From positions 1 to 6,392 of the forward strand of contig CAZGLL010000044.1 in NCBI GenBank assembly GCA_964526225.1: DNA of 6,392 nt, read 5' to 3'. Under the pieces are notes generated by a model that saw nothing but the letters and a program-made list of their open reading frames with translations, ran no database searches and was not told the origin of the DNA. The stretch is from DRYM01 sp964526225 (GTDB lineage Archaea; Thermoproteota; Thermoprotei_A; EX4484-217-1). Within the stretch, counting starts at the first letter, position 1, and every line of letters begins with the position of its first letter. The translations under genes were made by a program, and so were the position numbers. Shown piece after piece: positions 1 through 5,023 of the stretch.

Positions 1-551
1 GTTGTTTTACCTGTACCTACGCCTCCAACAATAAGTAGTCCTTGTCTTAGAAGCTTAGGTAGTTCGAGTTTGAGCTTATGTTTCCAACTAGGATATATGG
101 AGCCAACTTCAATGCTCGGAGCCGATGGTTCAAGAAGTTTCTCAATAACCTCATGTTTTGGAGCATAAACTTCGCTTAAAGGCTTAACATGCTCTATGAG
201 CATAAGTAGGTTATCTATTGATGCTTTACCTGAAAGTAGAAGTTCCAAATCCTCAATGTAGCCTATTTGCTTAGCTCTAGCTCTAGGGTAGTTTCTTGAA
301 TCATCCATTAAGGGCTTACCCATTCTTATAAGGTCTTCCTCATAATCCCTAGCTTTCCTTCTCAAAGGAACCTCTACTACCTGGTAGAAAACGGGAATTC
401 CGGGTTTAGAAGGATGCTCAATACATACAATATCTCCTATTTCAACTTTAGCTCTAAGCTTAACTGTGAAAACTATTTCGTCCGGTTCGTAAACTCCGTC
501 TTCGGAAAAAACATATCCTAGCTTTTCCTCTACAAGATCCTTAAACTCCAT
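1..551 (-). CDS. herA: HerA-type DNA translocase/helicase, N-terminal part (cut by window edge)
   Basis: HerA is a hexameric ATP-driven DNA translocase that works with the nuclease NurA (and Mre11-Rad50) to resect DNA ends for recombination in thermophilic archaea. Only the first 183 codons are here. Residues about 8-60 are rich in short beta strands (GYVF, EIVFTVK, GDIVCIEHP, FYQVVEV), as expected for the HAS-barrel domain that begins HerA proteins. A charged helical stretch and a linker with EVYAPKHEVIEKLL follow. At residues 176-183 comes a Walker A motif, GGVGTGKT, preceded by LLRQGLLIV. The Walker B and C-terminal parts lie outside the window. The ATG start directly follows the nurA TAA stop in the same frame, and a GGGGGTG ribosome site inside the nurA end lies 8 nt before it. 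The identification rests on domain order, the P-loop and the nurA neighbour. The P-loop reads GVGTGKT where GxTGSGKS is more usual for HerA, so another HerA/FtsK-family ATPase cannot be excluded. Confidence 0.88.
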   Translation of the reverse strand, partial: MEFKDLVEEKLGYVFSEDGVYEPDEIVFTVKLRAKVEIGDIVCIEHPSKPGIPVFYQVVEVPLRRKARDYEEDLIRMGKPLMDDSRNYPRARAKQIGYIEDLELLLSGKASIDNLLMLIEHVKPLSEVYAPKHEVIEKLLEPSAPSIEVGSIYPSWKHKLKLELPKLLRQGLLIVGGVGTGKT

Positions 552-1613
552 TTACCAAACACCCCCATACTCCGGTAAGACAGGGATTAAGGTGTGGAAT
601 CCTTTTTCAAAATACTTAACAATACATGAGTGTAGGGCGTCTTCGTAAAGCTCCCTAATTAGCTTACGCGTAATCTTAACTTCCTCATCAGCTTTCATAA
701 TAACGTAGGGTATTCCATCTCTTGTTCTCGTAGAATAGAGGTAGTTTAGTATTTCAGAGTAATCTCTAGTTAAATGTCCGAAATCAACCCTAAACGGAGG
801 TAGAGACTTATTCATCCTTATAAATGTGAACTTAGGTTTAACCTCCCTTACAAGCCTAACAATGTCCAGCTCATGGAACCATTCGGGAGATGCGGGAACC
901 TCCATTGGAGGGTTAGGGTAGTATTCTCTCTCCCTTAAAGTAGCAGATAAAATCACGTGATCGTAGATGTCTTTGAAACCCAAGATTCCTCTCAAATATT
1001 TAGAACGTGGCCTCTTAACGAAACCTATAACTGATGTTTTTGTTTTAAGAGATTCCCTATGAAGCCCTACTACAGCATCCCTATACCTCTTTAAAGCAAC
1101 TTTTTCAATACGTAACTCGGTAGCTACTTTAGCTAACGCACCATAGGGTATGAGTGGCCCATCAATTATCAGTAGTTCGGGATTCCATTTTAGAAGATTA
1201 ATTGCTGTTTCGAAAACCTTAGCTTCCCTAATTTTGTCTAAAACACTAACTATCTGGTCAAGTGTTTCATATAAGCCCAGCTCCTCGGGGTTTGAAGGAA
1301 CAATTTCGGGTTCCGCAACAACTCTTCCAACAACCCTATTTTCTTCAACAACTATTCCTAAAGACGCTACAATACCTAGAAATCCGGCGTTAAGGGAAAT
1401 AATGTTGCTTCCACCATCTACAACAGCTATTTTCCCAGGAACCCACACGCTAGATTCGCCAACAAACCCACCTTTAACCTTATTGTAGTTAACTTTTTCC
1501 TCCTCCCTAGAGGAAACCTCCGGAACCCTACTTAGAAATTCAACAAGTTTCTCACGAACCTTAGCTACAAGCTCCGAACTAACATATGAAACTTCCTCTT
1601 CAGCTCTGAACAA
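552..1613 (-). CDS. nurA: NurA-family nuclease
   Basis: NurA is a Mn-dependent 5'-3' exonuclease and single-strand endonuclease that docks on the HerA ring and degrades the 5' strand at DNA breaks. This protein of 353 residues is of usual length for the family. The N-terminal region is helical and charged. The RNase H-like NurA core opens with KIAVVDGGSN (residues 61-70), whose Asp66 matches the first metal-binding Asp of the family. The next acidic site is LLIIDGPL with Asp151 (146-153). Next come the basic SVIGFVKRPRSKYL block (194-207) and, near the C-terminus, IPYVIMKADEEVKI with Asp309, in the place of the last conserved acidic/His motif. The start is a TTG supported by a GGTGA site 8 nt upstream. 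The only in-frame ATG further upstream (1640) meets a stop codon after four codons. herA follows without a gap. A divergent DNA glycosylase shares the upstream region, fitting a repair neighbourhood. No mre11 or rad50 lies between nurA and herA, though they could lie beyond the window. Confidence 0.92.
   Translation of the reverse strand: MFRAEEEVSYVSSELVAKVREKLVEFLSRVPEVSSREEEKVNYNKVKGGFVGESSVWVPGKIAVVDGGSNIISLNAGFLGIVASLGIVVEENRVVGRVVAEPEIVPSNPEELGLYETLDQIVSVLDKIREAKVFETAINLLKWNPELLIIDGPLIPYGALAKVATELRIEKVALKRYRDAVVGLHRESLKTKTSVIGFVKRPRSKYLRGILGFKDIYDHVILSATLREREYYPNPPMEVPASPEWFHELDIVRLVREVKPKFTFIRMNKSLPPFRVDFGHLTRDYSEILNYLYSTRTRDGIPYVIMKADEEVKITRKLIRELYEDALHSCIVKYFEKGFHTLIPVLPEYGGVW
560..566 (-). 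promoter_or_regulatory. herA ribosome binding site inside the nurA 3' end
   Basis: GGGGGTG on the minus strand overlaps the last nurA codons and ends 8 nt before the herA ATG. With the abutting stop and start (TAA then ATG), this suggests that translation of herA is coupled to that of nurA in one transcript. Confidence 0.6.
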
Positions 1614-1621
1614 TATTTACG

Positions 1622-1626
1622 TCACC
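1622..1626 (-). promoter_or_regulatory. nurA ribosome binding site that fixes the TTG start
   Basis: GGTGA on the minus strand, 8 nt before TTG 1613. It matches the archaeal 16S 3' end and is the main reason for choosing the TTG as start. Confidence 0.65.
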
Positions 1627-1657
1627 TACGCGTTCCACATACATAATATATTGTTTT

Positions 1658-1666
1658 CTTATAAAA
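1658..1666 (-). promoter_or_regulatory. TATA box of the nurA-herA operon
   Basis: TTTTATAAG on the minus strand lies about 45 nt before the nurA start. Archaeal transcription begins about 25 nt past the box, which would give a leader of roughly 20-25 nt holding the GGTGA site. Position and sequence fit well, but this remains a pattern-based prediction. Confidence 0.6.
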
Positions 1667-1681
1667 TGTTCAGCTTAGTAG

Positions 1682-1691
1682 AGTTTAAAGT
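1682..1691 (+). promoter_or_regulatory. TATA box of the glycosylase gene (leaderless promoter)
   Basis: AGTTTAAAGT is centred about 26 nt before TTG 1713, so transcription is expected to begin at or next to the start codon itself. No Shine-Dalgarno site precedes the TTG, which agrees with a leaderless mRNA. The same ten bases recur at 2723-2732. Confidence 0.55.
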
Positions 1692-1712
1692 GTAAACGAG
1701 TGTTAAAAATAT

Positions 1713-2438
1713 TTGAACATAAAATTTAATGTCGAACATCCCATACCTGCTTGGGTGATAATTATTTTTAAGAAGCTACTTAGAATTTTCGAGGAAAACA
1801 AGGAATTATTAAGGGAAGCTGGCTGGGAAGTTTGCGACATAGATTCCCCTAAATGGTGGAAAGGTGTTGAAACAGAGGAGGAACTAGTTATTAGCGCTAT
1901 ACTGGTTCAGCTTAGTAAATGGGAAGCTGTTGTTGAAGCTATTAGAAACCTTAGAGCTAACGGGCTTACTAGTTTGGAGAAAATAGCTTACATAGGAGAG
2001 GACAAGTTAGCGGAACTAATTAAACCCGTAGGTTTAAGGAAAATTAAAGCACGTAGGCTTAAGGATCTTGCAAGGAAAATTGTAGAGTATGGTGGATTAG
2101 ATTCCTTGAGAAAACTAGGTGTTAAAGAATTAAGAAACTATTTGCTTTCAATAGAAGGTGTAGGTAGGGAAACAGCTGATGCAATAATTCTTTTCGCATT
2201 CAATAAACCATCATTTCCAGCTTCAAAATATGTTAGAGAAGTTCTTTCAAAAATAGGTGTTATCAAAGGTAATGAGGATTATGAAACATTAAGAAAAATT
2301 GTTTTGAGAGAAATAGGGAACAACATTTACGAGCTAAAACTACTTTACGCAGGCTTAACATCAATTGGAAGACTTGTTTGTAAAAAGAAGCCAAAATGCA
2401 ATAAATGTCCTCTAAAAGAAGTTTGTACAGTAATGTGA
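1713..2438 (+). CDS. Endonuclease III-like HhH-GPD protein with FeS cluster, atypical active site
   Basis: A base-excision-repair-type protein of 241 residues in the helix-hairpin-helix glycosylase superfamily, closest in layout to the archaeal 'endonuclease III related' group. In order: PKWW (46-49); AILVQLSKWEAVVEAIRNL (62-80), matching the usual ILTQNTxWxNVExAI helix; KLAELIKPVG (98-107); KARRLKDLA (112-120); the hairpin LLSIEGVGRETADAIILFA (144-162); and C-terminal cysteines 223, 229, 232 and 238 (C-X5-C-X2-C-X5-C, one residue shorter in the first gap than E. coli Nth). The catalytic Lys of bifunctional Nth aligns with Glu153, as expected for the related group. The usually invariant Asp of VDxxxxR aligns with Ser171 in PASKYVREVLSKIG. 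It may therefore bind damaged or structured DNA without normal glycosylase chemistry, or use another residue. TTG 1713 is chosen because the TATA box sits at leaderless distance. GTG at residue 15 is an alternative start. Confidence 0.85.
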   Translation: MNIKFNVEHPIPAWVIIIFKKLLRIFEENKELLREAGWEVCDIDSPKWWKGVETEEELVISAILVQLSKWEAVVEAIRNLRANGLTSLEKIAYIGEDKLAELIKPVGLRKIKARRLKDLARKIVEYGGLDSLRKLGVKELRNYLLSIEGVGRETADAIILFAFNKPSFPASKYVREVLSKIGVIKGNEDYETLRKIVLREIGNNIYELKLLYAGLTSIGRLVCKKKPKCNKCPLKEVCTVM

Positions 2439-2502
2439 ACTTCTCATACCTAAACGTAAGTTAGCTTTAGAAGCACAAGAAATCCCTGTTTAATGAAGGA
2501 AG

Positions 2503-2548
2503 CCGCAATTCTGAAGACACTTTGCGGAAAATTGCTAGTGCCTACTAG
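2503..2548. repeat. Cluster of short stems after the glycosylase gene
   Basis: Three perfect inverted repeats overlap here: CCGCA (2503-2507) with TGCGG (2523-2527), GCAATT (2505-2510) with AATTGC (2530-2535), and CTAGT-gcct-ACTAG (2535-2548). The first two compete for the same bases. The segment stands out as more G/C-rich than its surroundings. It could be a terminator structure, part of a small RNA, or a worn remnant of an insertion-sequence end. The sequence alone does not decide. Confidence 0.4.
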
Positions 2549-2568
2549 AGCTATCCGTTACAGTTGTA

Positions 2569-2573
2569 TTTTT
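2569..2573 (+). terminator. Possible terminator of the glycosylase gene
   Basis: A TTTTT run within TATTTTTATTTAAC, about 130 nt after the stop codon and just after the stem cluster. Archaeal RNA polymerase stops at oligo-T, but a run this short is weak support. Confidence 0.3.
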
Positions 2574-2592
2574 ATTTAACAGCTTCCATAAG

Positions 2593-2639
2593 GTATTACT
2601 TCTGTTGGTACTTCCCGAAGTAATTGTTTCAAGTAATAC
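2593..2639. repeat. Nested inverted repeats with two alternative folds
   Basis: An outer 9-bp perfect stem, GTATTACTT (2593-2601) with AAGTAATAC (2631-2639), encloses an inner stem TACTTC-CC-GAAGTA (2609-2622). An exclusive alternative pairs ATTACTTC (2595-2602) with GAAGTAAT (2617-2624), 8 bp. The two arrangements cannot form together. It lies between genes, downstream of the glycosylase and about 340 nt before the protease start. Confidence 0.6.
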
Positions 2640-2689
2640 TTTCGTAGCTATAATATTTTATCTTTTAACTTGTAAAAATATTATTTAAA

Positions 2690-2720
2690 AATTAGCTCTA
2701 TGGGTAATTAGTCTATAGGG
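2690..2720. repeat. Imperfect 16-bp tandem repeat
   Basis: AATTAGCTCTATGGG (2690-2704) is followed by AATTAGTCTATAGGG (2706-2720). The copies differ only by a one-base shift in the middle. They end just before the TATA-like box at 2723, where upstream activator or operator sites would lie. Confidence 0.45.
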
Positions 2721-2722
2721 AA

Positions 2723-2732
2723 AGTTTAAAGT
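2723..2732 (+). promoter_or_regulatory. TATA-like box of unknown target
   Basis: AGTTTAAAGT is identical to the glycosylase promoter box at 1682-1691. Transcription would begin near 2754, with no start codon nearby, so it would drive a long leader of the protease or a non-coding transcript. Confidence 0.3.
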
Positions 2733-2786
2733 TGTTAGCTTTTAGAAGTAAAATAATAATTTTAACATTATTTTAATTCTATCAAT

Positions 2787-2795
2787 ATTTATAAG
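2787..2795 (+). promoter_or_regulatory. Candidate TATA box of the protease gene
   Basis: ATTTATAAG is a good archaeal TATA box, with initiation expected near 2816. That implies a leader of about 155 nt before TTG 2975, which is long for an archaeon. A weaker box, CTTTTATG (2893-2900), would give a leader of about 55 nt. Confidence 0.35.
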
Positions 2796-2960
2796 TGTTG
2801 GTTAAGTATAGAAGTTAGAATTGTTAAGGTAAAGAATTATTTATTCAAAGCAGGCTTTCTTTCGATAAGGTAAACTAAGTAGTGTGTAATGGCTTTTATG
2901 AAAACGGGTTAAATTGTTCCGTAACACTTATTACACTAACATGTCTTAGTAGCGTATTAA

Positions 2961-2966
2961 GAGGTG
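2961..2966 (+). promoter_or_regulatory. Protease ribosome binding site that decides the start
   Basis: GAGGTG lies 8 nt before TTG 2975, the same spacing as for nurA and herA here. It is only 2 nt from TTG 2969, which is too close, so 2975 is preferred. Confidence 0.65.
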
Positions 2967-2974
2967 TTTTGTTT

Positions 2975-4264
2975 TTGCTTAAATTGTTTGGTTTAGTTCT
3001 ACTTTTGACTGTCCTAGTATTCAACATCTCGCCAATGGTTTCTGCTGGGATTTTTGGTGAAACCACTTTAATTCTTAAGGTTGATAAGTCTAAATTTAAC
3101 CCTAGAGCTATTGAGGCTCTTAACGGTAAGGTAGTGTATGTAGCTGAGTTAGCACCAATAGTTATAGTTACTGTGCCAGGATATGCTAAGGGTCTTTTAG
3201 AAGAACTTCCTGGAGTACTTCATGTTTCAGAGGATATTGTCGTAGAAGTTTCTGGTCCGCCTCCAGGTAGAGGAAAACCTGATAAAAATAAGGATTCAGA
3301 ACAGCCTCCACAAACACTACCATGGGGTATTGATTACATTGATGCTGAATTATCTTGGGACATTACATTAGGCTTCGCCGATATTAATGGTGATGAAGAC
3401 TCAGAAGTTGAAGTAGCAATTATAGATACTGGTGTTGACAAAGACCATCCTGATTTAATAGGTAATGTTAAGTGGGGTATTGCTGTTTTTAGAGGGAAAA
3501 TAAGCAGTAGATACAACGACAAAAACGGACATGGAACACACGTTGCGGGAATAATTGCGGCAATAAATAATGACATAGGTGTTGTCGGCGTTGCTCCAGC
3601 AGTAGAACTATACATTATTAAAGCATTTGACCCCACAGGTTCTGCTTACATAAGCGACATTATAATTGCTATAGACTTAGCTGTTAAAGGACCTGATGGA
3701 GTAGTTGATTCGGATGAAGACGGAGTAGTTGTCGGCGATGTAGATGACGATGCACCAGAAGTTATAAGTATGAGTTTTGGAGGAGGTAGCAACATACCTG
3801 AGCTTCATGACATGCTGAAAGTAGCTTATGATTTGAACATAACATTAGTTGCTTCAGCAGGTAATGAATATTCATCAACCCCAAGCTATCCAGCAGCTTA
3901 CTCTGAAGTCATAGCTGTAGGGGCAGTGGATGAGGAAGGAAACGTACCTGACTGGAGCAATAAGTACCCGGAGCTTACAGCGCCAGGCGTAAATGTTTTA
4001 AGTACATACCCTGACGATTCATATGAAACACTTGACGGAACAAGTATGGCTTGCCCTCATGTTAGTGGTACGGTAGCTCTCTTACAGGCAGCTAGATTAG
4101 CTAGCGGGGAAACCCCCTTACCCCCCGGAGAAGAAAATGACATAGATAATAGCTCGATTAGAGGAATTTTACATATGACAGCAATGGGTACTGGGGAATA
4201 CAACCCACTTTACGGATATGGGGTAGTGAACGCCTACAATGCACTGTTAGCATTAGAAAGCTAA
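2975..4264 (+). CDS. Secreted subtilisin-like serine protease (Tk-subtilisin type)
   Basis: A 429-residue extracellular S8 endopeptidase. Residues 1-24 form a signal peptide (LKLFGLVLLLTVLVF core, cleavage after MVSA). Residues 25 to about 95 are an I9-like propeptide (TTLILKVDKSKFNPRAIEAL, ending LPGVLHVSED), the intramolecular chaperone cut off during maturation. A Pro/Lys linker leads to PWGIDYIDA. The catalytic residues are Asp151 (AIIDTGVD), His186 (GHGTHVAG), oxyanion Asn297 (SAGNE) and Ser357 (GTSMACPHVSG). The acidic insert GPDGVVDSDEDGVVVGDVDD (239-258) closely matches the calcium-binding loop of Thermococcus kodakarensis Tk-subtilisin, as do VISMSFGG and STYPDDSYETL, so calcium-dependent folding is likely. 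An additional acidic loop, ADINGDEDSE (135-144), just before the catalytic Asp, is absent from Tk-subtilisin as I recall it. A longer reading from GTG 2882 adds 31 residues in front of the signal peptide and lacks a ribosome site, so it was rejected. It stands alone in its transcription unit. Confidence 0.93.
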   Translation: MLKLFGLVLLLTVLVFNISPMVSAGIFGETTLILKVDKSKFNPRAIEALNGKVVYVAELAPIVIVTVPGYAKGLLEELPGVLHVSEDIVVEVSGPPPGRGKPDKNKDSEQPPQTLPWGIDYIDAELSWDITLGFADINGDEDSEVEVAIIDTGVDKDHPDLIGNVKWGIAVFRGKISSRYNDKNGHGTHVAGIIAAINNDIGVVGVAPAVELYIIKAFDPTGSAYISDIIIAIDLAVKGPDGVVDSDEDGVVVGDVDDDAPEVISMSFGGGSNIPELHDMLKVAYDLNITLVASAGNEYSSTPSYPAAYSEVIAVGAVDEEGNVPDWSNKYPELTAPGVNVLSTYPDDSYETLDGTSMACPHVSGTVALLQAARLASGETPLPPGEENDIDNSSIRGILHMTAMGTGEYNPLYGYGVVNAYNALLALES

Positions 4265-4337
4265 AGAAAATTTCAACGAAGCTTGAATAAGCAGAGAATG
4301 ATGTTAGTGCATTTTAACTAAGACTTTTAGTAATGAC

Positions 4338-4343
4338 TTTTTT
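4338..4343 (+). terminator. Oligo-T terminator of the protease gene
   Basis: GACTTTTTTCACTT, 74 nt after the protease stop, is the longest T run in the convergent region and is preceded by another TTTT at 4325. It fits archaeal intrinsic termination, and no hairpin is needed. Confidence 0.5.
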
Positions 4344-4368
4344 CACTTATTTATTCAAATTAAATTTT

Positions 4369-4380
4369 AAGTTAAAACTA
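4369..4380. repeat. 12-bp inverted repeat, copy at the 3' side of the PH-domain gene
   Basis: AAGTTAAAACTA here is the exact reverse complement of TAGTTTTAACTT at 5002-5013, so the pair brackets the PH-domain gene. On the minus strand it also provides a T-rich stretch about 50 nt after that gene's stop, where termination is expected. Confidence 0.4.
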
Positions 4381-4428
4381 CCTTTCATCGGCATGTACTG
4401 TTCCCGCAAATAATGTTTCTTTCTGAGC

Positions 4429-4968
4429 TTAATGTAGCTTTTTAAATATTCTAATAAATACTTCAGGTTTTTCAGGGCTAATAACGTATTTTTCACCGTT
4501 AAGCTTCTCCACTAAAATGCATTTGCTTATTTTGGTTACGTATAGATTAGTGTAGCCTAGTTTTAACATTTTAAATTGCCCGAATATTCCACAGTATCCG
4601 TTCGAACCCCAAAGTTCTATGTCCGCAGCTGAAGATAAATCGTTAAAGTCCATGATTGAAGCATCTTCTATTTCACTGTAAGGTATGAAAATGCTGTTCA
4701 AAATTCTCTCAATAACTAAGCCTTTATGTGTTAAAACATAAGCTTTAGGGGAGAACATGTAAGGTAGTATTAAGAGAATAATAGATATTGTAAGCAGTAT
4801 TTCAAAACCTATTAATGGAAGTTCTCCTTCAAGAAAGAACATATAGGATATTACGATTAGCAAAGAAACTAGTCCAATATATGTTATAGTTAGCGTTTTA
4901 ACGAAAGAATCAAATTTAGCCTTAGAATAATAGATTGTATGACCTATGTCCCTATTTAAGCTCCTCAA
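4429..4968 (-). CDS. Two-TM protein with bacterial PH-like domain
   Basis: A 179-residue membrane protein of unknown function. A short basic N-terminus (1-23) is followed by two hydrophobic helices, about 24-45 (TLTITYIGLVSLLIVISYMF) and 51-72 (PLIGFEILLTISIILLILPY). After them comes a soluble beta-rich domain, about 76-178. It begins AYVLTHKGLVIERI with IPYSEIEDA. It has the Gly-rich GSNGYCGIFGQFK block and ends NGEKYVISPEKPEVFIRIFKK, the pattern of the bacterial pleckstrin-homology-like family (bPH_5-like). Such domains are generally sensory or scaffold modules, and no enzyme motif is visible. The TTG start at 4968 has only a weak site (AGGGAT, 6 nt upstream). No ATG occurs before residue 43, which lies inside the first helix. 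It is 55 nt downstream of the reductase gene on the same strand, and its own promoter may lie in that gap between the arms of an 8-bp inverted repeat. Confidence 0.75.
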   Translation of the reverse strand: MRSLNRDIGHTIYYSKAKFDSFVKTLTITYIGLVSLLIVISYMFFLEGELPLIGFEILLTISIILLILPYMFSPKAYVLTHKGLVIERILNSIFIPYSEIEDASIMDFNDLSSAADIELWGSNGYCGIFGQFKMLKLGYTNLYVTKISKCILVEKLNGEKYVISPEKPEVFIRIFKKLH

Positions 4969-4991
4969 GTAATTATCCCTGAATCTTACTT

Positions 4992-5022
4992 TCCCCTAGT
5001 TTAGTTTTAACTTGCTAGGGGA
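4992..5022. repeat. 8-bp inverted repeat around the PH-gene promoter region
   Basis: TCCCCTAG (4992-4999) and CTAGGGGA (5015-5022) are perfect inverted copies separated by 15 bp. Between them, on the minus strand, is AAGTTAAAACTA (5002-5013), which holds a TATA-like core about 40 nt before the TTG start. The repeat could be an operator closing over the TATA box, or a hairpin at the end of the reductase transcript. No T run follows it on the minus strand, which argues against a simple terminator. Confidence 0.5.
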
Positions 5023-5023
5023 T

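Larger units (their letters stand above)
2439..2974. other. Long non-coding stretch with inverted repeats
   Basis: There is no convincing protein gene in these 536 bases on either strand. An open frame from GTG 2882 runs into the protease, but its first 31 codons look like leader sequence. The left half (to about 2660) has mixed composition with three stem-forming segments. The right half is very A/T-rich and holds a tandem repeat and two TATA-like boxes. A seven-codon ATG frame (2889-2912) lies in the protease leader, without a clear ribosome site. No tRNA, CRISPR repeat or intact transposase was found. Confidence 0.7.

Noticed and set aside
1150..1488. Open frame of 112 codons on the plus strand opposite nurA
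   Set aside because: It is antisense to a clear nurA reading frame, its Ser/Thr/Pro-rich translation matches no family, and no ribosome site precedes it.
1584..1640. ATG codons near the nurA start
   Set aside because: ATG 1640 is in frame but meets a stop after four codons, and the one at 1585 is out of frame. TTG 1613 has the ribosome site.
2490..2520. Possible C/D-box guide RNA (ATGAAGG then CTGA)
   Set aside because: The candidate C box departs from RTGATGA and no second box pair has proper spacing.
2889..2912. Seven-codon ATG frame in the protease leader
   Set aside because: No ribosome site, and so short a frame is expected by chance. It is noted only as a possible leader peptide.
3334..3636. 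Open frame of 100 codons on the minus strand inside the protease gene
   Set aside because: It lies opposite the conserved catalytic core of the subtilase and looks like a shadow of it.
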